Numbered from the stretch's first letter, positions 52,914 through 62,787 are shown. The stretch: 64,000 nucleotides of DNA from Comamonadaceae bacterium (GCA_947453965.1 CANGIQ010000003.1:62001-126000); one strand, 5' to 3'. The notes: generated by a model from the letters alone, not told the origin. Numbers and translations: made by a program.

Positions 52914-54059
52914 TCAGGCCTTGCCGCCCGCGTTGGGCGTGAGGCGCGGAAAGGCCAGGCTGATGGCGGGCTCGGTGCCTTCGATTTTGTCGATCAAGCG
53001 CAGCAGCGGGGTGAGTTCGCTGTAGCGGCTGGCGGTGGCGCGGATGTACTGAATGAAGCGTGGTGCATCCGCCAGATATTTGGGTTTGCCATCGCGCAAG
53101 GTCAAGCGCGCAAAAATGCCCGCCACTTTGAGGTGGCGCTGCAAGCCCATCCATTCCACCGCACGCCAGAACTCGCCAAAGTCTTGCGACCAGCCGTCAT
53201 GGTCCATCAAGCCAACTTTGCGGGCGCGTTCCCAATAGCGGATCGAGATGTCGAGCACAAAGTCTTCGTCCCAGCTCAAAAACGCATCGCGCATCAGGCT
53301 GGCGATGTCGTAGGTGACGGGGCCATACACCGCGTCTTGAAAATCCAGCACACCCAAGCGGGGTTCGGCTGGATCGCGCGGCATCATCAAATTGCGTGGC
53401 ATGAAGTCACGGTGCACGTACACGCTGGGCGCCGCCAAGTTGCGTTGCACGATGGTGCGGAAAGTTTTGTCCAGCATCTCGCGCTGGGCGCTGTCGATGT
53501 TCAGTTGTCGATGTTGGGTCAGGTACCAATCGGGAAACAGCGACAGCTCACGCTGCAACAAGGCCTCATCGTAGGACGGCAACACACCCGGACGGCTACT
53601 TTGTTGGAGCGCCAACAAGGCGTCAAGGGCGCGCATGTACAGGCCGTGGTTGGCTTGGGGGTCGTCGGGCTGAATGACCTCCATCATGGTTTGCGAGCCC
53701 AGATCGTCCAGCAGCATGAAGCCCTGCGGCTCATCCCAGGCCAGAATGCGCGGCACGTACAAGCCCGCGTCTTGCATCAAGCGCGCGATGCGCACAAAGG
53801 GTTCGCAGTTTTCTTTCTCAGGCGGCGCGTCCATGACGATGCACGAGCCGATGGACGTGTCGACACGGAAGTAGCGTCTGAAGCTGGCATCCGCCGAGGC
53901 TGGACGCACGGTCTCGGGCAGCACACCGTGCTGGGCGGCTTGCACAGCCAACCAGTGATGAAAAGCGGCTTCGCGCTCGGGCTGCGTCCATTCAATCTTG
54001 ACAAATGAAGAAGCAGAAGAAGAGGGGCCCGAAGGCTGAAGGGTAGGCTGAGTGCTCAT
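52914..54059 (-). CDS. amgK: Aminoglycoside phosphotransferase-fold sugar kinase, AmgK-like (MurNAc/GlcNAc anomeric kinase)
   Basis: 381 residues. The kinase fold has the catalytic loop YVHRDFMPRNLMMPRD (HxDxxxxN) and metal motif LGVLDFQDAVYGPVTYDI. The ATP-binding N-lobe contains ASFRRYFRV and MDAPPEKENCEPF, the latter characteristic of AmgK. AmgK phosphorylates N-acetylmuramate at C1 in a peptidoglycan recycling bypass, with MurU. Its divergent position next to lptD is the usual one, but murU, normally immediately downstream, is replaced by rsmE. A longer N-terminal Ser/Pro-rich lead (1-20) is seen. Confidence 0.88.
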   Translation of the reverse strand: MSTQPTLQPSGPSSSASSFVKIEWTQPEREAAFHHWLAVQAAQHGVLPETVRPASADASFRRYFRVDTSIGSCIVMDAPPEKENCEPFVRIARLMQDAGLYVPRILAWDEPQGFMLLDDLGSQTMMEVIQPDDPQANHGLYMRALDALLALQQSSRPGVLPSYDEALLQRELSLFPDWYLTQHRQLNIDSAQREMLDKTFRTIVQRNLAAPSVYVHRDFMPRNLMMPRDPAEPRLGVLDFQDAVYGPVTYDIASLMRDAFLSWDEDFVLDISIRYWERARKVGLMDHDGWSQDFGEFWRAVEWMGLQRHLKVAGIFARLTLRDGKPKYLADAPRFIQYIRATASRYSELTPLLRLIDKIEGTEPAISLAFPRLTPNAGGKA

Positions 54060-54150
54060 GGATAATCTAAATTCTACAAATCAGCGCCGCCAGCCCCGCA
54101 CAGGGTTGCTTGGCTCACGGCGCTGCACTTCTTAAGGTTGTCCTGCGTTG

Positions 54151-56604
54151 ATGCTGTTGCCCGATTTTCCCCGCCATGCCCGCGCCCTGTCTGGTTTGGC
54201 GCTGGGCATGCTGGGCAGCATCGCGGTGCAGGCCCAAACGCAGACGCAAGCACCCAGCGCACCGCCCTTGGTGTTACGTCCCAGCAGCCTGTTGCAAGAG
54301 GTCATCAGCGACGAAACGCGCAAACAACTGCCCACGTTTTTGCAAAGCGATGCACTGCGTGGTCAAACCGATTTGCAAACCACGCTCGAAGGCCATGTAA
54401 CGGTTCGCCGCGGCGATATCTTGCTCAAGGCCGACCAAGTGGAATACGACCAAGTCCATGACTTCGTCAAAGCACGCGGCAATGTGACCATCAACCGCGC
54501 AGGCAATGTGTACCAAGGTCCCGCCTTGGATATTCAGCTCGATGCGTTTGAGGGTTTCTTCACACAACCCAGTTACCAACTATTGAAAAACCAGGCTCAC
54601 GGCAAAGCTGCGCGCATCGACTTCATCGACAGCGCCAACACCGTGCTGCACAAGGCAGATTTCACCACGTGTCAACGCAAACCCGGACCGAGTTGGACGC
54701 CAGATTGGTTTTTCAAAGGCGACAAGATCACGCTCGATACCGAACGCAACATTGGATTGGCCGAAGGCGCGAGCTTGCGCTTTAAAGATGTGCCCATCTT
54801 GCCGGTGCCGAATGTGGAATTCCCTTTGAGCGATGAACGCAAGTCCGGCTTGCTGCCCCCCACCATCGGCGTGGACAACATCGGTGGCTTGGAATACACC
54901 CAGCCGTATTACTGGAACTTGGCGCCCAACCGCGATCTGACTTTTTTCCCCACCTACTGGAGCAAGCGCGGCTTGCGTTTAGGCACCGAGTTTCGTTACT
55001 TGGAAGGCGTCGCACCTAACCCCGCTTTCATGGGCGAAATGCGCTTGGATTACATGGAAAAAGACGACCTGCGTGGCACGCGCCGCTGGGGCATGCAATA
55101 CAAGCACACGGGCTTGATGGATCCGCGATTTGCAGGCGGTAACTTGTCACTCCATCTGAATTTGAACCGCGTGAGCGACGACGATTATTGGAAAGACTTT
55201 GCCATGATTGGTGGCAGCGGGATTCAACGCCTACTGGCCAATGACGCGGTCTTGAACTGGACCAATGGTGAATTTAGCGCAGGCATTCGGGCCCAAAAAT
55301 GGCAAACCTTGCAAGATTTGGCAAACCTCGCCACCAACCGCATCACGCCACCGTTTGACCGTGTGCCGCAATTCACGGCGCGCATGCAGCGCACCAACGT
55401 GGGTGGGTTTGACTTCAGCATCGATGGTGATTTGACGCGCTTTGAATCGGCGCGCGATTACGAGTGCGCCAACAACGGCCTGTCGGCATGCACCCCGAAT
55501 GCCAGCCGGGCGGTGTCATGGGTGCAGCTGAGTCGTCCGTTCACATCGTCGGCGGCCTACATCACACCCAAGATACAAGTGCATGGCCGCAGCTACCAGT
55601 TTGACGGCGGCTTGCCAAGCAACGCGTTCTATGGCGATTACCAAGGCCGCACCAGCGCCAGCGTAACGGTGCCAACTTTCAGCTTAGATGCCAGCGTGGC
55701 CTTTGAGCGCAGCAGCCGCTTGTTTGACCGCGCCTGGGTGCAAACCTTGGAACCACGTGCATTCTTTGTGTACACACCGTACCGTGACCAAAACTACTTG
55801 CCCAACTACGACTCGGGGGGCAATGCTTTTAACTTTGCCAGCATCTTCACCGAAAACGCCTACGTGGGACACGATCGGATCTCTGACAGCAAGCTGCTCA
55901 CCTTAGGCGCGACCTCGCGTTTCATCGATCCCGCCACCGGGGCTGAAGGGGCACGATTTGGCGTTGCACAACGTCTGCGCATGCAAGAACAACGCGTGAT
56001 TTTGCCCGGCGATCCAATAGCAAAAGCTGGTGTGAGCGATCTTTTGGCGGGCGCCACCTTGAACCTGAGTCCGGCATGGGCCTTAGACAGCGCGGTGCAA
56101 TACAACCAAGACACCGCGAACTACCAGCGTCGCATGGTCGGCGGACGTTACAGCCCCGGCTCTTATCGCGTCATCAATGCCGCCTACCGCGCGCAAAACG
56201 ACGAGTCAGGCAATGCCACCTCGCGCCAAATTGATGTGGGCTGGCAATGGCCTTTGCATGACCTGTGGCGCGCCCGAGATGAAGACTTGGGCGAAGGTCG
56301 GGGTCTGGGCGAAGGACGCTGGTACAGCGTGGCGCGCATGAATTACAACCCCTTGGACAAGAAGGTGGTGGAGTCGGTCATTGGCTTCGAATACGATGCA
56401 GGGTGTTGGTTGGGTCGCGTGGTGACCGAGCGTTTGCAAGTGGCCGAAGGTTTGGCGCGTCAACGCTTGTTGTTTCAGCTTGAATTTGTGGGCTTCTCAC
56501 GGGTGGGCACCAATGCCTTGGGATCGCTGCGCACCAATGTGCCGCGCTACCAGCCCTTGCGCCAACCGATGATGACTCCTAGCCGTTTTGGCAATTACGA
56601 TTGA
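54151..56604 (+). CDS. lptD: LPS-assembly protein LptD
   Basis: 817 residues from ATG 54151; TTG 54148 is adjacent and in frame. A signal peptide ends near VQAQTQT. The periplasmic OstA jellyroll has VTVRRGDILLKADQVEYDQV and FVKARGNVTINRAGNVYQGP. The outer-membrane barrel follows (LPPTIGVDNIGGLEYTQPYY; YWNLAPNRDLTFFPTYWSKR). Cysteines are in FTTCQRK and near the C-terminus in YDAGCWLGRVV, the region of the rearranging disulphides. It inserts LPS in the outer leaflet. surA overlaps its stop as TGATG. Confidence 0.97.
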   Translation: MLLPDFPRHARALSGLALGMLGSIAVQAQTQTQAPSAPPLVLRPSSLLQEVISDETRKQLPTFLQSDALRGQTDLQTTLEGHVTVRRGDILLKADQVEYDQVHDFVKARGNVTINRAGNVYQGPALDIQLDAFEGFFTQPSYQLLKNQAHGKAARIDFIDSANTVLHKADFTTCQRKPGPSWTPDWFFKGDKITLDTERNIGLAEGASLRFKDVPILPVPNVEFPLSDERKSGLLPPTIGVDNIGGLEYTQPYYWNLAPNRDLTFFPTYWSKRGLRLGTEFRYLEGVAPNPAFMGEMRLDYMEKDDLRGTRRWGMQYKHTGLMDPRFAGGNLSLHLNLNRVSDDDYWKDFAMIGGSGIQRLLANDAVLNWTNGEFSAGIRAQKWQTLQDLANLATNRITPPFDRVPQFTARMQRTNVGGFDFSIDGDLTRFESARDYECANNGLSACTPNASRAVSWVQLSRPFTSSAAYITPKIQVHGRSYQFDGGLPSNAFYGDYQGRTSASVTVPTFSLDASVAFERSSRLFDRAWVQTLEPRAFFVYTPYRDQNYLPNYDSGGNAFNFASIFTENAYVGHDRISDSKLLTLGATSRFIDPATGAEGARFGVAQRLRMQEQRVILPGDPIAKAGVSDLLAGATLNLSPAWALDSAVQYNQDTANYQRRMVGGRYSPGSYRVINAAYRAQNDESGNATSRQIDVGWQWPLHDLWRARDEDLGEGRGLGEGRWYSVARMNYNPLDKKVVESVIGFEYDAGCWLGRVVTERLQVAEGLARQRLLFQLEFVGFSRVGTNALGSLRTNVPRYQPLRQPMMTPSRFGNYD

Positions 56605-57905
56605 TGGTGACCATGATTTTTTCATTACTACGCTGGGCCCCTCGGACCCGCCTTCTCGCCCTTGCTGGGGCCATGGCGTGCTTGGCGGTCCATGCACAAA
56701 CAGGGGCCGTCAATGCCACCTCGTCTGGTCGCGATTTCATCGTCGCGGTCGTCGACGCGGTGCCCATCACCAACCACGAGGTGAACGCACGGGTCGGGCA
56801 AATACGCCAGCAGCTGACCCAACAAGGGCGCAACATACCCGAAGCGGCCTCGTTGCTGCGCGACGCCCTGGAGCGCTTGATCAACGAAAAAGCACAGCTG
56901 CAACATGCCAAAGAAACCGGGGTGATGGTCGACGATGCGGCACTTGAACAAGCCGTCGCGCGCATGGCCGAAGACCCCACAACGGTCAGCACACGCCAAC
57001 GCCAGGAATTGCGCGAACAACTCACCCTACAACGCTTGGCCGAACGCAACGTGCCCGCCCGCATCAAGATCAGCGAATCGGACGTTGAGCGAGCCATGCG
57101 CGAACGCCAAAACGTCACGATCAATACCAACCCCGACATCGAGTTAGGCCACATTTTCATTGCCGTGCCCGAGACCGCCAGCAACGCACAAGTGGTTGAG
57201 CTGCAAGCCAAAGCTCAGAATGCGTTGGATCGCATCAAGCGTGGTGAAGATTTTGGGGCGGTGGCCAAAGAGGTGTCTCAAAGCGCTGAACGCGACAAAG
57301 GTGGCTTGATGGGCTTGCGCCCTGCCGACCGTTACCCCACTTTGTTTGTCGAGGCCACCCAAGCACTTGCGGTAGGTGAGGTCAGCACGGTCGTGCGCTC
57401 CGGCGCAGGTTTTCATATTTTGAAGCTGGTCTACAAGCGCAACACCAACACCGCGACCATCACGGAAACCCGGGCGCGTCACATCTTGCTACGCCCCAGT
57501 GGGCAACTCAGCCAAGTGGCGGCGCGTGCGCAACTGGCGAACTACAAGCGCGAAATTGAGGCAGGCCGCGCCGACTTTGCCAAACTGGCGCAAGAGCATT
57601 CGCAAGACGCGAGTGCGCCAAGCGGTGGCGATCTAGGCTGGGTCGCGCCTGGCATGTTTGTGCCGGAGTTTGAAGAGGTCATGAACAAACTCCAGCCCGG
57701 GCAAATGGCGGACCCCACGGTGTCGCGTTTTGGCGTTCACCTGATCCAAGTCCTGGCCCGCCGTGAAGCGCCGATCAGCGAACGCGAGTTGCGTGACATG
57801 GTGCGCAACAAACTGCGCGAGCAAAAGTACGAAGAAACCTACCAACTGTGGGCCCAAGAAGTGCGGGGACACGCTTATGTGGAATACCGCGATACGCCGC
57901 AATAA
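56604..57905 (+). CDS. surA: Periplasmic chaperone / peptidyl-prolyl isomerase SurA
   Basis: 433 residues from ATG 56604, overlapping the lptD TGA; ATG 56613 is an alternative. A signal peptide ends near CLAVHAQTG. The SurA N-domain has VDAVPITNHEVNARVGQIRQ. Two parvulin domains follow (about 170-270, LGHIFIAVPETAS ... GGLMGLRPADRYPTLF; about 285-385, RARHILLRPSGQ ... GGDLGWVAPGMFVPEFEEVM). It escorts outer-membrane proteins including LptD, so the lptD-surA coupling is functional. Confidence 0.96.
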   Translation: MVTMIFSLLRWAPRTRLLALAGAMACLAVHAQTGAVNATSSGRDFIVAVVDAVPITNHEVNARVGQIRQQLTQQGRNIPEAASLLRDALERLINEKAQLQHAKETGVMVDDAALEQAVARMAEDPTTVSTRQRQELREQLTLQRLAERNVPARIKISESDVERAMRERQNVTINTNPDIELGHIFIAVPETASNAQVVELQAKAQNALDRIKRGEDFGAVAKEVSQSAERDKGGLMGLRPADRYPTLFVEATQALAVGEVSTVVRSGAGFHILKLVYKRNTNTATITETRARHILLRPSGQLSQVAARAQLANYKREIEAGRADFAKLAQEHSQDASAPSGGDLGWVAPGMFVPEFEEVMNKLQPGQMADPTVSRFGVHLIQVLARREAPISERELRDMVRNKLREQKYEETYQLWAQEVRGHAYVEYRDTPQ

Positions 57906-57917
57906 GTCGAGAGCACG

Positions 57918-58676
57918 TTGAAACATATTGCACGCAAGCGCTTCGGTCAGCATTTTTTAACCGACGGCGCCATCATTGAAGGCATCGTCGACGCCATCAA
58001 CCCACACCCTGGCGAGCCAGTGGTCGAGATCGGCCCTGGCCTGGCCGCACTGACGCAGCCTTTGGTCGAACGTCTAGGGCATCTGAATGTCATTGAGTTA
58101 GACCGCGATCTGGCCGCTCGGTTGCGCGAACATCCCCACCTGAACGTGATTGAGTCTGATGTGCTGCGGGTGGACTTCACCCAACTCGCCGCTGAGCTGA
58201 ACGTACCCAAACTGCGCGTGGTGGGCAATTTGCCCTACAACATCTCGTCGCCCATTCTGTTTCACCTGCTCGAACACGTGGCCGTGGTGCAAGACCAGCA
58301 CTTCATGCTGCAAAAGGAAGTGATCGACCGCATGGTGGCGCAGCCCAGCACCAGCGACTACGGTCGACTCAGCGTGATGCTGCAATGGCGCTATGCGATG
58401 GAAAACGTGCTGTTTGTGCCGCCAGAATCATTCGATCCACCGCCGCGTGTGGACAGCGCGGTAGTGCGCATGGTGCCCTTGGCACAACCACCCCAAATCG
58501 ATGTCAAGCTGATGGAGAGCATGGTGCAGGTGGCGTTTAGCCAGCGTCGCAAATTGCTGCGCCACACCCTAGGCCGCTGGTTGGAAGCGCGTCAATTTGC
58601 GGGCACCTTTGATGTGCAGCGCCGTGCGGAAGAAGTGCCCACTGCAGAATACGTGGCTTTGGTGCAAAGCCTTTAG
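57918..58676 (+). CDS. rsmA: 16S rRNA (A1518/A1519-N6)-dimethyltransferase
   Basis: 252 residues starting at TTG 57918, the only start giving the conserved [15 protein letters not shown] beginning. Motif I is [15 protein letters not shown], the catalytic motif [22 protein letters not shown], and the C-terminal helical domain has [17 protein letters not shown]. It dimethylates two adenines near the 3' end of 16S rRNA. It lies 12 nt after surA; pdxA, which separates them in E. coli, is absent. Confidence 0.96.
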   Translation: MKHIARKRFGQHFLTDGAIIEGIVDAINPHPGEPVVEIGPGLAALTQPLVERLGHLNVIELDRDLAARLREHPHLNVIESDVLRVDFTQLAAELNVPKLRVVGNLPYNISSPILFHLLEHVAVVQDQHFMLQKEVIDRMVAQPSTSDYGRLSVMLQWRYAMENVLFVPPESFDPPPRVDSAVVRMVPLAQPPQIDVKLMESMVQVAFSQRRKLLRHTLGRWLEARQFAGTFDVQRRAEEVPTAEYVALVQSL

Positions 58677-58719
58677 GTCACGTTGTCAAACATCGCGAAA
58701 AACGCATCACCGCACAAGC

Positions 58720-58749
58720 AAAAAGCCCGTCGATGAAGGGCTTTTTTTT
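58720..58749 (+). terminator. Rho-independent terminator after rsmA
   Basis: A 9-bp stem AAAAAGCCC / GGGCTTTTT with a 9-nt loop and eight Ts lies 43 nt past the rsmA stop. The A-run on the left could make it bidirectional, serving the convergent barstar-like gene too. Confidence 0.85.
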
Positions 58750-58785
58750 GGCAAACGGATGTGCGGCTCTTTCACCGCGCCCGTT

Positions 58786-59349
58786 TTAAGCAGCGGTCAA
58801 CCAGTAACCGGCGTTGAAGGGGCTGCTCATGCGCAAGGCCATGGGCGACACGTCCACCAGCTTGTCGGTGGGCATTTTTTCGCCTTCTTCCAAACCCTCG
58901 ATACCGTCCACGTCACTGCTGACGCCGACCTTATCGGCCGATGGCGCACGCGCCACGGAGAACGAATAGAAGCAGCGGAACGGTACTTTGCGGTCAGACC
59001 AAAAATCAGAGGCTTCGCGGAAGATATCGAGCAATTGCTCGCGGGCTTCTTTGTCGAACTTGGCATGTGCAGGAATGTGCTCCAACACCACGATGAAGCC
59101 CGGCTGTGGGCCCGACTTGTGCAACACATCGGTCAGGCTGTCAGACAAGGAATCAAAGTTCTTGCTGGCTTGGGCCGCAAAAGTGAACTCTTTGGCGATT
59201 AAATCCAAAATGTCTTGTTTGCTCTGAGTTTGGGCCAGATTGGCATACAAAAAGTGATGACCGAGACCTTGCGCAGCTTCTTGCAGATCTGGCACGCGGA
59301 AAGCGCGGATCGATTGGACGATGTTGGTTTTGACAGTACGCAGTGGCAT
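58786..59349 (-). CDS. Barstar family protein
   Basis: 187 residues from ATG 59349 (MPLRTVKTNIVQSIRAFRVP); the upstream frame is non-coding. The barstar-like core is at about 50-140: KQDILDLIAKEFTFAAQASK, NFDSLSDSLTDVLHKSG and FIVVLEHIPAHAKFDKEARE, followed by SDRKVPFRCFYSFSVAR. Barstar inhibits the ribonuclease barnase, but no barnase-like or toxin gene is next to it. In Burkholderiales such genes are often solitary housekeeping-like members. It is longer than classical barstar (about 90 residues) by both N- and C-terminal extensions. Confidence 0.85.
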   Translation of the reverse strand: MPLRTVKTNIVQSIRAFRVPDLQEAAQGLGHHFLYANLAQTQSKQDILDLIAKEFTFAAQASKNFDSLSDSLTDVLHKSGPQPGFIVVLEHIPAHAKFDKEAREQLLDIFREASDFWSDRKVPFRCFYSFSVARAPSADKVGVSSDVDGIEGLEEGEKMPTDKLVDVSPMALRMSSPFNAGYWLTAA

Positions 59350-59439
59350 AGCTATCGCCGTTTCTTTTCTAGGTTTTGTAAGAGAGAACATTCTTCGGGT
59401 TAACCCGAAAAATAAAAGCGTAAGTGTGATCGAAATGCC

Positions 59440-59478
59440 ACAAAAAAGCAAGGGCCCAGCCAAAGAAGGCCAGGCCCT
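59440..59478 (-). terminator. Rho-independent terminator after maeB
   Basis: On the minus strand AGGGCC-tg-GGC ... GCC-tg-GGCCCT forms a 6+3-bp stem with a 2x2 internal loop and 6-nt apical loop, followed by TTGCTTTTTTG. It lies 46 nt after the maeB stop. Confidence 0.75.
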
Positions 59479-59523
59479 GAAGGGTTATTAACCTAAAAGA
59501 CGTAATTAAAGCTGGGTCACGCT

Positions 59524-61833
59524 TCAGCGAACCGCGCTGGCATCCGCCACGGTCAGGGCGGTCATGTTGACGATGCGGCGCACGGTGGTGCTCGCGGTCA
59601 GGATGTGCACAGGCATGGCTGCCCCCAACAACACGGGGCCAATTGCAATATTGCCGCCAGCCGCTGTTTTGAGCAGGTTATAGGCAATGTTGGCGGCATC
59701 CAAGTTGGGCAAGACCAGCAAATTGGCATCGCCCATCAAGGTGGTGTCGGGCATGCTCGCTGCGCGGGCTCGGCCATCCAAAGCCACGTCGCCGTGCATT
59801 TCGCCGTCGACTTCGAGCCAAGGCGCTTTTTGCTTCACCAGGGCCAAGGTCTCGCGCATCTTCACCGCCGTGGGTTGGTTGCTGCTGCCAAAGTTGGAGT
59901 GCGACAGCAAAGCCGCCTTGGGGTGGATACCAAAACGGCGCATTTCTTCTGCGGCCATGACCGTGATTTCGGCCAATTGCTCGGCCGTGGGGTCATAGTT
60001 GATGTGGGTGTCGACCAAAAACACTTGGCGATCGGGCAACAACAAACCGTTCATGGCGGCATAGGTGCTGACGCCTTTGCGGTGGCCAATGACTTGGTCC
60101 ACATAGTTCAGGTGAGTCAGAGGTGTGCTCCAAGTGCCGCAAATCAGGCCATCGACCTCGCCTTTGTGCAGCATCATGGTGCCAATGAGTGACAAACGAC
60201 GGCGCATGTCGATCTTGGCCAACTGCTCGGTCACGCCTTTGCGGGCCGTGAGCTTGTAATAGGTTTGCCAGAAATCGCGGTAGCGGTGGTCTTGCTCGAC
60301 GTTGACCACTTGGTAGTCCACGCCTTCTTTCAGGCGCAAGCCAAAGTTTTCGATGCGTTGGGCAATCACGGCAGGGCGACCGATCAAGGTGGGCTTGGCC
60401 AAACCCTCGTCCACCACGATTTGCACCGCACGCAACACGCGTTCTTCTTCGCCCTCGGCATAGCACACGCGTTTTTTGGTGGCGCGTTTGGCCGCCGCGT
60501 AAATCGGCTTCATGATGGAGCCCGATGCATACACAAAGCCCTGCAGCTTTTCGATGTAAGCCTCCATGTCTTGGATCGGGCGCATGGCCACGCCGCTGTC
60601 GGCCGCGGCTTTGGCCACCGCAGGCGCGATCTTCATCATCAAGCGTGGATCGAAAGGCTTGGGAATCAGGTACTCGGGGCCAAACACCAGTTTCTCGCCC
60701 GCATACGCAGCAGCCACCACTTCGCTCTGCTCGGCTTGCGCCAATTCGGCAATCGCATAGACGGCTGCGATTTCCATTTCGTCGGTGATGGTGGACGCAC
60801 CAGCATCCAAAGCACCACGGAAGATGTAGGGGAAGCACAGGACGTTGTTGACTTGGTTGTGATAGTCGCTGCGGCCGGTGGCAATGATGGCGTCGTCGCG
60901 CACCGCTTGCACATCTTCAGGAGAAATTTCAGGGTTGGGGTTGGCCAAGGCCAAGATGATGGGCTTGGCCGCCATCTTCTTGACCATGTCTTGCTTGAGC
61001 ACGCCGCCCGCAGACAGGCCCAAGAAAATGTCGGCACCTTCGATGATCTCGCTCAGGGTGCGGGCATCGGTTTTTTGCGCGAACTGGATCTTGTCTTCGT
61101 CCATCAACTCGGTGCGGCCTTCGTAGACCACGCCAGCCAAGTCGGTGACGTAAATATTGCTGCGCGGCACGCCCATCTTGACCAACAAGCCCAGGCACGC
61201 CAAAGCCGCCGCGCCCGCACCGGAGGTGACGAGCTTGACGTTTTTCAAGTCTTTGCCGGCCACTTTGATGCCGTTCAAAATGGCAGCGCCCACCACGATA
61301 GCGGTGCCGTGTTGGTCGTCGTGGAAGACCGGAATCTTCATGCGCTCGCGCAATTTACGCTCGACGTAGAAGCAATCGGGTGCCTTGATGTCTTCGAGGT
61401 TGATGCCGCCGAATGTGGGCTCTAACGAGGCAATGATGTCGACCAGCTTGTCGAGGTCTTTCTCGTCGACCTCCAAGTCGAAAACATCAATGCCTGCAAA
61501 CTTTTTGAACAAAACGCCCTTGCCCTCCATCACGGGCTTCGACGCCAAGGGACCAATGTCGCCCAGGCCCAACACGGCCGTGCCGTTGGAGATCACGGCC
61601 ACCAAGTTGCCACGGCTGGTGTACTTGTAAGCGGCGTTGGGGTCTTTGACGATTTCTTCACAAGGTGCCGCTACGCCTGGGGAATAAGCCAGCGCCAAGT
61701 CATGCTGGTTGACCAATTGTTTGGTCGCATGAATCGCCACTTTGCCGGGTGTGGGGAACTCGTGGTATTCGAGTGCGGCACGGCGTAATTCGGCACGCGC
61801 TTCGGCGCTGTTGTGGGAGGGGTTCGAACTCAT
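59524..61833 (-). CDS. maeB: NADP-dependent malic enzyme with phosphotransacetylase-like domain
   Basis: 769 residues from ATG 61833, which has a good AGGAG ribosome site. The malic domain has [20 protein letters not shown], the catalytic region [20 protein letters not shown] and the metal site [20 protein letters not shown]. The NADP-binding region has [20 protein letters not shown]. From about 430 the protein continues as a phosphate-acetyltransferase-like domain ([40 protein letters not shown]), which in MaeB is regulatory, sensing acetyl-CoA. It decarboxylates malate to pyruvate. A long perfect hairpin lies in its leader. Confidence 0.96.
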   Translation of the reverse strand: MSSNPSHNSAEARAELRRAALEYHEFPTPGKVAIHATKQLVNQHDLALAYSPGVAAPCEEIVKDPNAAYKYTSRGNLVAVISNGTAVLGLGDIGPLASKPVMEGKGVLFKKFAGIDVFDLEVDEKDLDKLVDIIASLEPTFGGINLEDIKAPDCFYVERKLRERMKIPVFHDDQHGTAIVVGAAILNGIKVAGKDLKNVKLVTSGAGAAALACLGLLVKMGVPRSNIYVTDLAGVVYEGRTELMDEDKIQFAQKTDARTLSEIIEGADIFLGLSAGGVLKQDMVKKMAAKPIILALANPNPEISPEDVQAVRDDAIIATGRSDYHNQVNNVLCFPYIFRGALDAGASTITDEMEIAAVYAIAELAQAEQSEVVAAAYAGEKLVFGPEYLIPKPFDPRLMMKIAPAVAKAAADSGVAMRPIQDMEAYIEKLQGFVYASGSIMKPIYAAAKRATKKRVCYAEGEEERVLRAVQIVVDEGLAKPTLIGRPAVIAQRIENFGLRLKEGVDYQVVNVEQDHRYRDFWQTYYKLTARKGVTEQLAKIDMRRRLSLIGTMMLHKGEVDGLICGTWSTPLTHLNYVDQVIGHRKGVSTYAAMNGLLLPDRQVFLVDTHINYDPTAEQLAEITVMAAEEMRRFGIHPKAALLSHSNFGSSNQPTAVKMRETLALVKQKAPWLEVDGEMHGDVALDGRARAASMPDTTLMGDANLLVLPNLDAANIAYNLLKTAAGGNIAIGPVLLGAAMPVHILTASTTVRRIVNMTALTVADASAVR

Positions 61834-61853
61834 TGAAATCTCCTGATTGTGCA

Positions 61854-61887
61854 AAGGGCAGTTGCTTGATGGCAAGCAACTGCCCTT
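61854..61887 (-). promoter_or_regulatory. Perfect 15-bp hairpin in the maeB 5' leader
   Basis: AAGGGCAGTTGCTTG and CAAGCAACTGCCCTT are perfectly complementary 15-nt arms around a 4-nt loop, ending 21 nt upstream of the maeB start codon. No T-run follows, so it is not a classic terminator. It could be an RNA leader structure limiting translation or stabilising mRNA, or a DNA operator. The structure is certain; its role is not. Confidence 0.65.
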
Positions 61888-62010
61888 GTTGGTAATTTCA
61901 TTTTAGGCCCAGCGACTTGGCGCCTGATGCGTGGATGCACCTACGCAAGTGGCTTTGCTTTTTACTTATTCGCAAAAGCACACTTAAGCGGTCACCCGCA
62001 TGGCACGTCC

Positions 62011-62190
62011 TTAAAACTCAACCGCCTCAAAGTCTGCCTTGGCCACGCCGCAGTCCGGGCAAGCCCAGTCTTCGGGCACGTCGGCCCACTTGGTGCCTGG
62101 GACGATGCCGTCTTCAGGACGACCCACCTCTTCGCTGTAAACAAAACCGCAAACGATGCAGATGAAAGATTTGAAATTCGCGTTGCTCAT
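62011..62190 (-). CDS. Rubredoxin
   Basis: 59 residues starting at ATG 62190 ([20 protein letters not shown]). Both rubredoxin iron knuckles are present: CIVCGFVY and CPDCGVAK, with the conserved [18 protein letters not shown] block. It is a small one-electron carrier and sits 38 nt downstream of a rubrerythrin gene, for which it is the natural electron donor. The 177-nt stretch between this gene and maeB holds the maeB leader hairpin and no further ORF that I can support. Confidence 0.93.
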   Translation of the reverse strand: MSNANFKSFICIVCGFVYSEEVGRPEDGIVPGTKWADVPEDWACPDCGVAKADFEAVEF

Positions 62191-62228
62191 GATGTGTTCC
62201 TTTGTTCATTCAATTCATAGAAATGGGC

Positions 62229-62717
62229 TTAGGCCGCAGCTTTGACTTTGTCGAGCTGGGCTTGGTAGTGGTTGGCGTGGCGCTCTTCGACTTTGGCCAA
62301 GGCGGCAAAACGTTTTTGCGCTTTCTCTAAGGTGGCCTTGAATTGCGCAGCGTGTACCTTGGACTCTTCGATTTGTTCATCCATCTCAACCACAGCGGCG
62401 GCATTGCCTTCGGCTTCTGCGGTTTTGCGGAAGGTGGGGTACATCTCGGTGTACTCATACGTTTCGCCGTCGATGGCAATTTGCAAGGCCTTGGCCGGTG
62501 TCATGCTGGCCTTGGGATAGAGCAAGTCAAGGTGGCCAAAGGCGTGCATGACTTCTTGGTCTGCCGTTTCTTCAAAAGCGCGGGCCGTTTCTTCCTCACC
62601 CATTTCACGGGCCAACTTGGCGAAGTAGCGGTACTTGATGTGCGCCATCGACTCGCCCGCAAAGGCGGCTTCGAGATTGGCCATGGTTTTGATTTCGGGG
62701 CGGGTGGCTGCAGTCAT
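62229..62717 (-). CDS. Rubrerythrin
   Basis: 162 residues, ferritin-like di-iron domain: NLEAAFAGESMAHIKYRYFA, FEETADQEVMHAFGHLDLLY, IDGETYEYTEMYPTFRKTAE and KVEERHANHYQAQL supply the Glu/His ligands. The C-terminal rubredoxin domain of classical rubrerythrin is missing and is supplied by the separate rubredoxin gene downstream. It reduces hydrogen peroxide. The ribosome site is GAAGGAG. The upstream region holds an AATCAATTGATT palindrome. Confidence 0.94.
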   Translation of the reverse strand: MTAATRPEIKTMANLEAAFAGESMAHIKYRYFAKLAREMGEEETARAFEETADQEVMHAFGHLDLLYPKASMTPAKALQIAIDGETYEYTEMYPTFRKTAEAEGNAAAVVEMDEQIEESKVHAAQFKATLEKAQKRFAALAKVEERHANHYQAQLDKVKAAA

Positions 62718-62765
62718 GTGGAACTCCTTCAGTTAACGAAATTAATCGGGACAGGAGGAATGATA

Positions 62766-62787
62766 GGTTCAATCAATTGATTTGACC
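62766..62787. promoter_or_regulatory. Palindromic site upstream of the rubrerythrin gene
   Basis: A 22-bp imperfect palindrome, with core AATCAATTGATT perfect over 12 bp and outer GGTT/GACC partly matching, lies 49 bp before the rubrerythrin start. A second CAATTG core follows at 62787-62792. AT-rich, palindromic and upstream of a peroxide-defence gene, it may bind a Fur/PerR-type or other redox regulator. This is a position-based guess. Confidence 0.35.

Noticed and set aside
60265-61425. 386-codon ORF opposite maeB
   Set aside because: Antisense shadow of the malic enzyme; His-rich, no motif.
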